Shown: positions 1-6,880 of the stretch, piece by piece | How positions within the stretch are numbered: position 1 is the stretch's first letter | Layout of the letters: every line of letters begins with the position of its first letter | NCBI GenBank assembly: GCA_016868095.1 | Contig: VGHV01000116.1 | Location: 1 to 7,511, forward strand | DNA from: Betaproteobacteria bacterium | GTDB lineage: Bacteria > Pseudomonadota > Gammaproteobacteria > Burkholderiales > Burkholderiaceae_E | Direction of reading: 5' to 3' | Length of the DNA stretch: 7,511 bases | The notes under the pieces: model-generated | Database searches by the model: none | Seen by the model: only the letters and a program-made list of their open reading frames with translations | What the model was told of the DNA's origin: nothing | Made by a program: the position numbers and the translations under genes

Positions 1-753
1 GGCCTGCACCTCGGTATTATTTCGGACCTCTTCGGGTGTGCCTGAAGCGATCACTGAGCCATTAACCATCACAGTGATTTGATCGGCAATGCGAAAGACG
101 GCATCCATATCATGTTCTACTAATAAGATCGCATGATCCTGCCTAAGCTTTTCAAGCAATGTGAGCATGCGATCGGTCTCTTCTGCCCCCATGCCGGCAA
201 GCGGTTCATCGAGCAATAAGACCTTCGGGTGGCCTGCCAAACACATGGCGATTTCAAGCTGTCGCTTCTGGCCGTGACTTAAAAGACCAGCCGTTTGGTC
301 TAGCCAGTCCTGAAGGCCTGCGAGCTCAGCCGCTTGGCGGGCCGCAGCCAGGCTTTGCGCGCAGCTCGAGGCAGATTGCCACCAGTGCCATGGCTTGGGT
401 GTTCTTGACTGCGCGGCAAGCCTGCAATTCTCGAGCACACTGAAGCTCGGGAAGATCGTATTGCGTTGGTAGCTGCGTCCCAAGCCGGCTTGGGCACGGC
501 GTGGCTGTGACCATGCGGTGATGTTCTCAGACTTTAAATAAATCGATCCTGAAGACGGAGCGATCTCGCCAGAAAGCATATTGATCAGTGTGGACTTCCC
601 CGCGCCATTGGTGCCAATGACCGCGTGAACCGCACCAAGACAAAAGTCCAAAGACACCTGATTGACTGCAATCAAGCCACCCCACTGACGGGTTAGCGCC
701 TCGCAACGAATTAACACCTCAGATCGATTGGCGATCGCCTCAGTGACTGACAT
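1..753 (-). CDS. livG: LivG-type ABC transporter ATP-binding protein (3'-truncated by window edge)
   Basis: This is a cytoplasmic ATPase subunit of a branched-chain-amino-acid-type (HAAT) importer, here probably for benzoate or a related aromatic acid. The frame is open for 251 codons from ATG at 753 to the left edge with no stop, so only a short C-terminal piece is likely missing given the usual LivG length of about 250-260. Visible motifs are Walker A GTNGAGKST (47-55), the Q-loop glutamine in SYQRN (Q96), the signature LSHGQKRQ (158-165), Walker B VLLLDEP (178-184) and the H-loop EHD (H214). The signature has SHGQ, a common LivG variant of SGGQ. The start overlaps the end of livM by 14 bases, and GGGAG (complement of 760-764) sits 6 bases before the ATG, supporting translational coupling. 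Family and fold are secure; the substrate is inferred from the neighbouring box genes. Confidence 0.93.
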   Translation of the reverse strand, partial: MSVTEAIANRSEVLIRCEALTRQWGGLIAVNQVSLDFCLGAVHAVIGTNGAGKSTLINMLSGEIAPSSGSIYLKSENITAWSQPRRAQAGLGRSYQRNTIFPSFSVLENCRLAAQSRTPKPWHWWQSASSCAQSLAAARQAAELAGLQDWLDQTAGLLSHGQKRQLEIAMCLAGHPKVLLLDEPLAGMGAEETDRMLTLLEKLRQDHAILLVEHDMDAVFRIADQITVMVNGSVIASGTPEEVRNNTEVQA

Positions 754-1747
754 CGGTATCTCCCAAGCTTTGAGCCCGACGCGAGGATCGCCCCCATAAA
801 CGTTCTTGTAACTGCGCAGGGACACCAACCAGCCCACGAGGCAGCAAGGCAACGCTCGCGATGATGCTAAGGCCAAGCCCTAGGTGCCAGTGCTTGGCAA
901 ATGCACCGAAAATAGCTTCTGATTTAAATAATTCCTGTAGCAGTGCAAAGGCGAACGCGCCGATGAGTGCGCCACGAAGATGTCCAATGCCACCCAAAAT
1001 AATCATGATCAGCACCGCGCCCGATAAGTGCCAACTTAACATTTCGGGGTTGACAAAACCGTCCTTCACGGCAAACAAGAAGCCTGCAAGACCAGCGAGG
1101 CCACCTGAGATGGTGAAGGCTGCAAGTTTGTAGGGATAGGTCGAAAAGCCAGTGGCTCGCATGCGTTGTTCGTTAACCCGAATGCCAGCCAGTGCGCGAC
1201 CAAAGCGTGAAACTGACAGCCGCGCTAAAAAGACAAACACAGCGATCAAACTCAATAAAGTTACAAAATAAAGCGTGTTCGGTTGATCCAGATCAAAGGG
1301 GCCAAAAACCGGTTTGATATATAAATAAATACCATCAGTGCCGCCCCCAAGCGGGGTATCGTGAACGACGTAGTAAGCCATTTGTGCAAATGCCAGGGTG
1401 ACCATGATGAAGTACACACCCGATGTGCGCAGTGATAATGCGCCGACAACAAAGGCATAAATCGATGCCGCCAAAATTGCAAACACCCATAGCGCAAGAC
1501 CTGCTGGATCGCTGGAGGGTGAGAGCAAGACGGTGGCGTAGGCACCGATGCCGAAAAATGCCGCCTGACCGAAACAGACGAGCCCGGTGCCGCCCACGAG
1601 CAATTCAAGGCTTAAGGCAAAAATTGCGTAAATCATAATTTTCGTGACGAGATCAACACCAAACTTGCCACCGACAAGCGGATAAAGCGCTAGGGTCGCA
1701 AAAAAAGCGAGCACGAAAACAAAGGCGGCTGACGGCTTGGATGGCAT
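740..1747 (-). CDS. livM: LivM-type ABC transporter permease
   Basis: This 335-residue inner-membrane protein is the second permease of a HAAT-family importer. Hydrophobic segments cover most of the chain. Family landmarks include the N-terminal run GGTGLVCFGQAAFFGIGAY (52-70), GGTDG (135-139), the cytoplasmic coupling stretch RALAGIRVNEQRMRATGF (184-201) and LGGIGHLRGALIG (251-263). The C-terminal tail after about 305 is charged and probably cytoplasmic. The start is an ATG 32 bases after the livH stop; only a weak AGG lies 8 bases upstream, so coupling to livH translation is plausible. Its 3' end overlaps livG. With LivH it should form the transmembrane channel. The benzoate-type substrate is inferred from context, not from the permease sequence. 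Confidence 0.93.
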   Translation of the reverse strand: MPSKPSAAFVFVLAFFATLALYPLVGGKFGVDLVTKIMIYAIFALSLELLVGGTGLVCFGQAAFFGIGAYATVLLSPSSDPAGLALWVFAILAASIYAFVVGALSLRTSGVYFIMVTLAFAQMAYYVVHDTPLGGGTDGIYLYIKPVFGPFDLDQPNTLYFVTLLSLIAVFVFLARLSVSRFGRALAGIRVNEQRMRATGFSTYPYKLAAFTISGGLAGLAGFLFAVKDGFVNPEMLSWHLSGAVLIMIILGGIGHLRGALIGAFAFALLQELFKSEAIFGAFAKHWHLGLGLSIIASVALLPRGLVGVPAQLQERLWGRSSRRAQSLGDTDVSH

Positions 1748-1779
1748 GGTATGAGCCTAGTTATTCGGTGTGGGCGGGA

Positions 1780-2661
1780 TTACCCAGCTTTGAAGAGCCC
1801 TTGAGGCTTCCAGAGCAAAATCAAGGCCATCAAGACATAAACCAGAACGCCAGAGGCTTGTGGTAGCAAGACTTTGCCGAAGGTATCCACAAAGCCAATC
1901 AATAGTGCGGCGAGTAATGCCCCACGTATGGAGCCAATGCCGCCAATCACCACAACAACAAAGCATATGATTAGCACTTGACTGCCCATGTTGGGGTAGA
2001 CCGAAGAGACGGGGGCGGCAACCATGCCGGCAAAGGCTGCTATCGCAACACCAGCGGCAAACACGACACGGTATAAAAATTGAATATCAACGCCTAGCGA
2101 TTGCACCATTTCCCGGTTGCTACTACCAGCTCGGATCATCATGCCAAGTCTTGTTCGGGTGAATACCAAGTACATGCCGATCGCAAGCAAAATACAGACG
2201 GCACTCATGAAAAGCCGATAAACCGGATAAGTCATCGTATCGCCCAAGGCGATAGAGCCCGACAAAAAATCGGGAGCGCTAACGCCGTGCACATCGTCAC
2301 CGATGATGAGACTTCGTAATTCCTCAAACACTAAAATAAGGCCATAGGTCATGAGTACTTGTTGCAAATGCTCGCGCTCGTAAAGATAGCTATAAAAAGC
2401 CCATTCAAGAAAATAGCCAAGCACAATCGCAAGAAAGAGACCGACGAGCAAGGTGGCAAAAAAGCCGCCGCCGAAGCTGCTTTGCACGATCGGTGCAAGA
2501 CCAAAGGCCATGTACGCACCGATCATGTAAAAACTTCCATGAGCCAGATTGATCACTCCCATAATCCCGAAAATCAGTGTTAGTCCCGATGCGACTAAAA
2601 AAAGTAGCAGACCATACTGAAGTGCGTTTAAGCACTGGATGAGAAAAATCGAAAAGTCCAT
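1780..2661 (-). CDS. livH: LivH-type ABC transporter permease (ATG start at 2661 preferred)
   Basis: This inner-membrane permease pairs with LivM in a HAAT-type importer. The chain is strongly hydrophobic, with the typical N-terminal LivH pattern of a short amphipathic start, then LTLIFGIMGVINLAHGSF, the coupling stretch RAGSSNREMVQSLGVD (177-192) and GGIGSIRGALLAAL near 240-253. I chose the ATG at 2661 (293 residues, MDFSIFLIQ...). A longer reading from TTG at 2673 is possible, but a GGAG Shine-Dalgarno (complement of 2668-2671) lies 6 bases before the 2661 ATG and would fall inside the longer version's first codons. The gene follows the substrate-binding protein gene and precedes livM by 32 bases. 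Family is secure; benzoate or aromatic-acid transport is inferred from context. Confidence 0.93.
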   Translation of the reverse strand: MDFSIFLIQCLNALQYGLLLFLVASGLTLIFGIMGVINLAHGSFYMIGAYMAFGLAPIVQSSFGGGFFATLLVGLFLAIVLGYFLEWAFYSYLYEREHLQQVLMTYGLILVFEELRSLIIGDDVHGVSAPDFLSGSIALGDTMTYPVYRLFMSAVCILLAIGMYLVFTRTRLGMMIRAGSSNREMVQSLGVDIQFLYRVVFAAGVAIAAFAGMVAAPVSSVYPNMGSQVLIICFVVVVIGGIGSIRGALLAALLIGFVDTFGKVLLPQASGVLVYVLMALILLWKPQGLFKAG

Positions 2662-2709
2662 GAAAAACTCCAATGGCAGGCTGCGGCGTGATAATGCGAT
2701 TAAGCTTGC

Positions 2710-2748
2710 TTAGATCTTGCAGCCGCGACCGGGATCAGCAAGCCCTTT
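2710..2748 (-). pseudogene. Displaced original 3' end of the substrate-binding protein gene
   Basis: Read on the minus strand in the frame that would follow directly from ...KVISVAS, this stretch encodes KGLADPGRGCKI and a TAA stop (2710-2712). It is cut off from its gene by the 80-bp duplication, because ribosomes now terminate at 2793-2795. The remnant ends 48 bases before the livH ATG, normal operon spacing, which supports it being the ancestral gene end. The remaining bases, 2662-2709, hold only the livH ribosome-binding site. Confidence 0.8.
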
Positions 2749-2908
2749 GGAGGCCACGCTGATGACTTTGTTTTCCTTGCCCACCACTTGTCTCAAGTAA
2801 ATGTCTTGTACCGGGTTATGGCTTTTGCGGAGGCCACGCTGATGACTTTGTTTTCCTTGCCCACCACTTGTCTCAAGTAAATGTCTTGTACCGGGTTATG
2901 GCTTTTGC
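2749..2908. repeat. Perfect 80-bp tandem duplication (copies 2749-2828 and 2829-2908)
   Basis: Two adjacent copies of an 80-base unit are identical at every position, and the identity stops exactly at the outer borders (2747-2748 differ from 2827-2828, and 2909 differs from 2829). Both copies come from the 3' coding end of the substrate-binding protein gene, the part encoding roughly SHNPVQDIYLRQVVGKENKVISVAS. Eighty is not a multiple of three, so translation leaving the first-read copy (2829-2908) enters the second in another frame and stops at 2793-2795. Perfect identity suggests a recent event or an assembly artefact. Confidence 0.97.
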
Positions 2909-4019
2909 CCAAGGTAAAGACGCCCCTTGGACTGTCAATTTTTGCATTCTTGAGTGCTGCAGCGAACTCGGCCTTTTTGCTAATGTCGCCTTTAACAGCG
3001 TTGAGCCCAACCCCTAGCATTTGTGCAGCGTCATAGCCTTGGACGGCGTAAACATCGGGCTGTAGTTTGAAGGTTTTCGCGTAGGCAAGTCGGAAGGCAT
3101 TGTCTCGTGCACTAGCAAGGCTGTCCGCATAATGCAGTGTGGTGAAGAGCCCATCCGCATCGGCGCCCTGCGCTTCAAGCGTGCCATCGGTGAGAAATCC
3201 AGCTCCATAGAGGGGAATCGATTTTTTCAAACCTGCAGCAGCATAATCTTTGACAAACTTTACGGCGCCACCACCGGCAAAAAAGGTATACACCGCATCT
3301 GGCTTGGTTGCTGCGATTTCTGTTAGCAGGGCTTGAAACTCAACATTGGGGAAGGGTAGGCTCAACTCTTTGATGACCTTGCCGCCACCTTTCTCATAGG
3401 CTTCTTTAAATCCCCGGACCGACTCATCGCCTGCGGCGTATTTCCACGTGATGGTCACAACGCGCTTATGCCCTTTTTTCGCCATCACTTCGCCCATGGC
3501 ATAACCGGGCTGCCAGTTACTAAAACTGGAGCGAAAAATGTTTGGTGCGCACATCGGGCCGGTGACTGCGTCAGCACCCGCATTGGGCACTATGAGAATC
3601 GTCCCGCTATCTTTGGCGACTTTGGCCATTGCCATAGCAACGCCCGAGTGCACGGTTCCAATAAGCACATCAACATTATCGCGCTTGATGAGCTTATTGA
3701 CGTTGTCAGTCGCTTTGGCCGGATCTGATTCGTCATCGACTTTGACCAATTCGACCTCTCGGCCACCGAGCTTGCCGCCTTGTTCATTCAAGTGGAGTCG
3801 AAAGCCATTCTCGATCGCTGTGCCAAGTGCTGCAAAGGTGCCGGTGTAGGGCAGCATTAATCCAACTTTTAGTTTGCCGTCTTTGCTTTGCGCAATGACA
3901 GGCATTGCACCCGCAAGTGCGAGTGTCAATCCAGAAACAACGGCGCTTGCGAGCATCCGGCGTTTGCCAGTGCTGGCAGGTTTTAATTGTTGATTTGCTT
4001 GTCCTGGTGCTTGTCTCAT
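2793..4019 (-). CDS. Periplasmic aromatic-acid-type ABC substrate-binding protein with frameshifted C-terminus
   Basis: This 408-residue type I periplasmic binding protein (LivJ-like ligand-binding family) should deliver substrate to LivHM. After a long basic N-terminus containing KRR (19-21), a hydrophobic signal segment (about 22-39) leads to a probable cleavage site after VIA (43). The mature domain begins KLKVGLMLPYTGTFAALG. AAGGA (complement of 4028-4032) lies 8 bases before the ATG. The last 11 residues (AKAITRYKTFT, from 398) are read out of frame because an 80-bp tandem duplication interrupts the 3' end. Without it the protein would continue KGLADPGRGCKI and stop at 2710-2712, giving 409 residues; an ADP.RGCK-like ending is what I recall for relatives in box clusters. 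C157 is the only cysteine left. The core fold is complete, so the protein may still work. KRRMLAS is only a poor Tat-like motif, and Sec export is likelier. Ligand is inferred from the neighbours. Confidence 0.9.
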   Translation of the reverse strand: MRQAPGQANQQLKPASTGKRRMLASAVVSGLTLALAGAMPVIAQSKDGKLKVGLMLPYTGTFAALGTAIENGFRLHLNEQGGKLGGREVELVKVDDESDPAKATDNVNKLIKRDNVDVLIGTVHSGVAMAMAKVAKDSGTILIVPNAGADAVTGPMCAPNIFRSSFSNWQPGYAMGEVMAKKGHKRVVTITWKYAAGDESVRGFKEAYEKGGGKVIKELSLPFPNVEFQALLTEIAATKPDAVYTFFAGGGAVKFVKDYAAAGLKKSIPLYGAGFLTDGTLEAQGADADGLFTTLHYADSLASARDNAFRLAYAKTFKLQPDVYAVQGYDAAQMLGVGLNAVKGDISKKAEFAAALKNAKIDSPRGVFTLGKSHNPVQDIYLRQVVGKENKVISVASAKAITRYKTFT

Positions 4020-4081
4020 CGTTATGATCCTTATGGTAGTGAAAACGTTATCGTAATCGTTGGCAGTCTGAACTGGCGTTT

Positions 4082-4103
4082 ACGCCTCAAGACCCTGAGG
4101 CGT
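4082..4103 (-). other. Stem-loop overlapping the ligase stop codon
   Basis: ACGCCTCA (4082-4089) and TGAGGCGT (4096-4103) form a perfect 8-bp stem with a 6-base loop; the ligase TGA stop (4087-4089) lies in the stem. On the minus-strand transcript no U-run follows, so it is not a canonical intrinsic terminator. It could be an attenuator or an mRNA-processing or stabilising hairpin between the ligase and the transporter genes. The 4075-4086 stretch (GGCG, TTTA, CGCC) could form a competing 4-bp hairpin. The function is inferred. Confidence 0.5.
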
Positions 4104-5709
4104 TGCGCGCTTGTTCCATCGCCCTTAACTTAAAGCGTTGAATCTTGCCTGTTGCGGTTTTGGGCAAATCAGCGACAAATTCGATAAAGCGTGGGTATTT
4201 GTATGGGGCAAGCCGCTCTTTTACCATGGCCTTCAGTTCATCTTCGCCGACTTGGCAACCGGGTTTTAGAACGATGAACGCTTTAGTTTTCGTGAGACCG
4301 TCGGCGTCTTCTTTACCAATAACCGCAGCTTCCAGCACGGCGGGATGTTGGATAAGTGTTGCCTCAACTTCAAAAGGACTCACGTAAATTCCGCTGACCT
4401 TGAGCATGTCATCGCTTCGTCCTGCATAGGTGTAGCTGCCATCGCTGTTGCGAATATATTTGTCGCCGCTTTTGGTCCAGGCGCCCTGGAAGGTTTCTCG
4501 CGACTTGCTGCGATTACCCCAATACATCATCGCAGCTGAAGGGCCATGGATATAAAGATCCCCCGGTTCACCATCCGGAACCGCCCCGCCTTGTTCGCCG
4601 CGAAGCTCTACCTCATAGCCTGGTACCGGCCAGCCTGTGCTTCCGTAGCGGACTTTCTCGGGTGTATTGCTGAGAAAAATATGAAGCATTTCGGTTGAAC
4701 CAATGCCATCGACAATATCGACACCGAAATGCGCTTTGAATCGTTCGCCAATGTCGGCAGGGAGCGCTTCGCCTGCCGAAGAGGCCAGTCGGATGGCAAC
4801 TTCTTCTCGGCTTGGTAGTGCTGCGTTCGCAAGCATGCCCGCATAGCCGGTTGGTGCACCAAAGAAAATTGTTGGCTTGATACCACCGCTTTCTCCACGC
4901 ATGCGCCTAAATGTTGCCTCTGGGGTTGGACGCTCAGCCATGAGGACGGTCGTCGCGCCAACTGAAAGCGGAAACGAGAGCCCGTTGCCAAGTCCGTAGG
5001 CGAAAAAAAGTTTCGCAGCCGAAAAGCAAACATCGGACTCCTTCATCCCAAGGACTCTTTTCCCATAAAGCTCAGCAGTCCAATACGGATTCGCCTGCGA
5101 GTGTACGGTGCCCTTTGGTCGACCTGTCGACCCCGACGAATAAAGCCAAAAGGCTGGGTCATCTGGGCTGGTACCTGCGGGGCGTGTAGCCACTTCGTTA
5201 TCGTCTATAAAACGTTCAAGATCGACCTCTGAAGGATGCAGTGGTGCCTCGGGTCTTGAGACGATAACTTTTCGAATTTCGTGATCGCTGCGCGTCATGG
5301 CGGCAGTCAGGTTGGGTAGCAGCGCACCTGAGACCATTGCTGCTTGGGCGCGCGAATGCTCAAGCATGTAAGCATAGTCGTCAGCGGTCATGAGTGTATT
5401 GACCGCCACAGGGACAAGCCCTGCGTAAATCGCTGCCAGAAAACACACGGGCCAGTCGCAGACATCGTGCATCAAAAGTAAAACGCGTTCTTCGCGTCGG
5501 ATCCCGAGGGCTTTCAGGCCGCTCGCAAGCTGACGTACTCGGCGGTCAAGTCCGCCATAGCTGAGACTGGCCTGGTCATCGATAAAGGCGGTCTTGGTGT
5601 GGCGTTGCGCATTGGCTTGCAGCCAGTGATGCGCAATATTAAATCGTGCGTCAAGTGGGGGCAGATCGGCCAATAGGGGCAGATCGGCCCGTGGGGCCAG
5701 GGCGGTCAT
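4087..5709 (-). CDS. bclA: Benzoate-CoA ligase
   Basis: This cytoplasmic adenylate-forming enzyme would activate benzoate with ATP and CoA to benzoyl-CoA, the entry step of the box pathway and source of the BoxR effector. At 540 residues it is full length for benzoate-CoA ligases. Adenylation motifs are present in order: YSSGSTGRPKG (190-200, A3), the acyl-pocket stretch FFAYGLGNGLSFPL (235-248), DGIGSTEML (334-342, A5), SGD (414-416, A7), the hinge GRSDDMLKVSG (430-440, A8) and PKTATGKIQR with catalytic Lys522 (A10). A strong AGGAAGGAG (complement of 5718-5726) lies 8 bases before the ATG. The N-terminus contains a small duplication (ADLPLL/ADLPPL). It is divergent from boxR and leads the transporter operon. 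The AYGLGN signature and the box context favour benzoate; activity on halo- or hydroxybenzoates cannot be excluded. Confidence 0.93.
   Translation of the reverse strand: MTALAPRADLPLLADLPPLDARFNIAHHWLQANAQRHTKTAFIDDQASLSYGGLDRRVRQLASGLKALGIRREERVLLLMHDVCDWPVCFLAAIYAGLVPVAVNTLMTADDYAYMLEHSRAQAAMVSGALLPNLTAAMTRSDHEIRKVIVSRPEAPLHPSEVDLERFIDDNEVATRPAGTSPDDPAFWLYSSGSTGRPKGTVHSQANPYWTAELYGKRVLGMKESDVCFSAAKLFFAYGLGNGLSFPLSVGATTVLMAERPTPEATFRRMRGESGGIKPTIFFGAPTGYAGMLANAALPSREEVAIRLASSAGEALPADIGERFKAHFGVDIVDGIGSTEMLHIFLSNTPEKVRYGSTGWPVPGYEVELRGEQGGAVPDGEPGDLYIHGPSAAMMYWGNRSKSRETFQGAWTKSGDKYIRNSDGSYTYAGRSDDMLKVSGIYVSPFEVEATLIQHPAVLEAAVIGKEDADGLTKTKAFIVLKPGCQVGEDELKAMVKERLAPYKYPRFIEFVADLPKTATGKIQRFKLRAMEQARNASGS
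5658..5689. repeat. Short tandem repeat in the ligase N-terminal codons (18-base period)
   Basis: A 14-base string, GGGGCAGATCGGCC, occurs at 5658-5671 and again at 5676-5689, a period of 18 bases. It preserves the ligase frame and encodes the repeated residues ADLPLL and ADLPPL at positions 8-19. This part of the protein precedes the conserved ARFN segment, so the repeat is probably neutral length variation. Confidence 0.75.
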
Positions 5710-5896
5710 AAAGCTGTCTCCTTCCTACGGTTGGTGGAAGCTTCGCTTGACCTGGCGTCTTTGCGCCAATGTTCAAGCAAACGCGGCATTGTCGATCGGT
5801 AACTCGTCTCACGGCGAGGCTTTTATTGCTCAATCTTGCACCATCGGTCGAGATGCAGTATCGTGCCGGTTGGAACTTTATGGTGAATTAAAATCA
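5710..5896. promoter_or_regulatory. Divergent control region between benzoate-CoA ligase and boxR
   Basis: These 187 bases separate two divergent genes and should hold both promoters. Near the ligase lies a dyad: GCTTGA (5745-5750) pairs with TCAAGC (5773-5778), and inside it TGGCG (5753-5757) pairs with CGCCA (5764-5768). CAAGCAAACG (5774-5783) shares AAGCAAACG with the boxC leader. Nearer boxR are two direct TGCA tetramers (5837-5840 and 5854-5857). I find no convincing sigma-70 promoter for the ligase on the minus strand. BoxR family proteins are known to regulate such clusters with benzoyl-CoA as effector; assigning these particular sites to BoxR is inference. Confidence 0.55.
5836..5864 (+). 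promoter_or_regulatory. Possible boxR promoter
   Basis: TTGCAC (5836-5841) and TATCGT (5859-5864) are separated by 17 bases and resemble sigma-70 -35 and -10 boxes, at only 3/6 and 4/6 matches. Transcription would start near 5871, leaving about 26 bases of leader before the ATG at 5897, which fits the start chosen for boxR. One TGCA tetramer lies in the -35 box and another just before the -10 box, a placement that would suit autorepression. This is a weak prediction. Confidence 0.35.
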
Positions 5897-6865
5897 ATGT
5901 CAAGCAATATAATTCCTCTTAGTGGAAAAATCGCTTCGCCGAGCTTCCAGGTCATGGTCGAACAGGACTCGAGCGCTGGAGATGGCTCAAAAAACCCGTT
6001 TCTCGTTGCGCTCGGCGAGCGTGTGCGTCAGCTGCGAGCGCGCAAGGGCATGACGCGTAAGTCTGCTGCAATGGCTGCGGGAGTTTCCGAGCGCCATTGG
6101 GCGAATCTTGAATATGGCGTTGGTAACGCCTCGATTCTTGTGCTCTTGCAAGTGGCTCAAAGCCTTGGCTGTTCGCTGGCTGCCTTGATTGGCGATGTGA
6201 CGACCTCATCGCCTGAATGGCTTATGTTGCGTGAAATGCTGCAAGGTCGCGATGAAGCAAGCCTGAAACGTGCGCGCATGGCCTTGTGGGCCTCGCTCAA
6301 CGAGGCGGAGACGGCCGGGCAGCCTGCCAGCGCAAAGCCATCGTGCATTGCGCTGATCGGCTTGAGGGGCGCGGGCAAGTCAACACTTGGGCGAATGCTT
6401 GCTGAGGATTTAGATTTTCCCTTTGTTGAGTTGAGTCGGGAAATCGAAAAGTTTGCGGGCTGCAGCATTGCGGAAATACAGGGCTTGTACGGCGTCAATG
6501 CCTATCGACGCTACGAGCGGAGAGCGCTCGAGGAAACAATCCAAATATATACCGAAGCCGTGATTGAAACCCCAGGAGGTCTCGTCTCTGAGCCCGCAAC
6601 CTTTTCACTGTTGCTTTCGCACTGCACAACCGTTTGGTTGCAAGCTGATCCGGAGGATCACATGAAGCGCGTTCTTGCTCAGGGGGATCTGCGTCCCGTT
6701 GCAGCGAGTAAAGAGGCCATGGACGATTTGCGCGGCATTCTCGCAGGGCGCGCTGCCTTTTACTCGAAGGCGGATTATCAAATCAATACCAGTGCGCAGG
6801 CGCTTGCAGAGACTTTTCATGGTTTGCGGCAGACGATTCGGGAGGGGCTGCAACTCAAGCTTTGA
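5897..6865 (+). CDS. boxR: BoxR, benzoyl-CoA-responsive regulator (XRE domain plus shikimate-kinase-like domain)
   Basis: This transcriptional regulator of the BzdR/BoxR family is expected to repress box genes until benzoyl-CoA binds. In the 322-residue version, an XRE helix-turn-helix domain spans about 33-98 (FLVALGERVRQLRARKGMTR, then SERHWANLEYG). A linker with RARMALW follows, and a shikimate-kinase-like domain begins near 150 with P-loop GLRGAGKST (155-163). Later elements are FVELSREIE (176-184), RRYERRALEE and PGGLVSEPATF. In true shikimate kinases the second segment is usually D-x-D; here it is E-L-S, consistent with ligand sensing rather than kinase activity. The start is uncertain: ATG 5897 has only GGTGA 10 bases upstream; ATG 5954 would give 303 residues with no good ribosome-binding site; the TTG at 5747 lies too far upstream and adds a non-family N-terminus. 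It is divergent from the ligase and followed by boxC after 152 bases. Confidence 0.9.
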   Translation: MSSNIIPLSGKIASPSFQVMVEQDSSAGDGSKNPFLVALGERVRQLRARKGMTRKSAAMAAGVSERHWANLEYGVGNASILVLLQVAQSLGCSLAALIGDVTTSSPEWLMLREMLQGRDEASLKRARMALWASLNEAETAGQPASAKPSCIALIGLRGAGKSTLGRMLAEDLDFPFVELSREIEKFAGCSIAEIQGLYGVNAYRRYERRALEETIQIYTEAVIETPGGLVSEPATFSLLLSHCTTVWLQADPEDHMKRVLAQGDLRPVAASKEAMDDLRGILAGRAAFYSKADYQINTSAQALAETFHGLRQTIREGLQLKL

Positions 6866-6880
6866 GGTCGGTGATTAAAA

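Noticed and set aside
1..753. Urea (UrtD) or ordinary leucine transport assignment for the Liv genes
   Set aside because: ATPase and permease motifs alone cannot exclude it, but the adjacent benzoate-CoA ligase, BoxR and BoxC make an aromatic-acid importer the better call.
861..1133. Plus-strand reading frame of 90 codons opposite livM
   Set aside because: It lies wholly antisense to a clear LivM family protein, has no recognisable domain and shows no ribosome-binding site evidence; it is a shadow frame.
2749..2908. CRISPR array or mobile-element footprint as the source of the repeated sequence
   Set aside because: There are only two abutting copies with no spacers, both consisting of the gene's own coding sequence, with no terminal inverted repeats or transposase nearby.
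3538..3849. Plus-strand reading frame of 103 codons inside the binding-protein gene
   Set aside because: Antisense to a strongly conserved binding-protein core; its low-complexity Ser/Thr/Ala/Pro composition is typical of a shadow frame.
4082..4103. Intrinsic terminator after the ligase gene
   Set aside because: The stem is good, but no T-run follows on the minus strand, and the next gene begins within 67 bases in the same direction.
4608..5033. Minus-strand 141-codon frame within the ligase gene
   Set aside because: It overlaps the ligase in another frame across conserved catalytic motifs and resembles no protein I recognise.
5747..5896. Extended boxR N-terminus from a TTG start
   Set aside because: No ribosome-binding site precedes it, the 50 extra residues do not look like part of the XRE family, and it would cover the divergent control region and the putative boxR promoter.
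6850..6867. Small inverted repeat CTCAA-GCT-TTGAG at the boxR stop as a terminator
   Set aside because: The 5-bp stem with a 3-base loop is too weak and no T-run follows.
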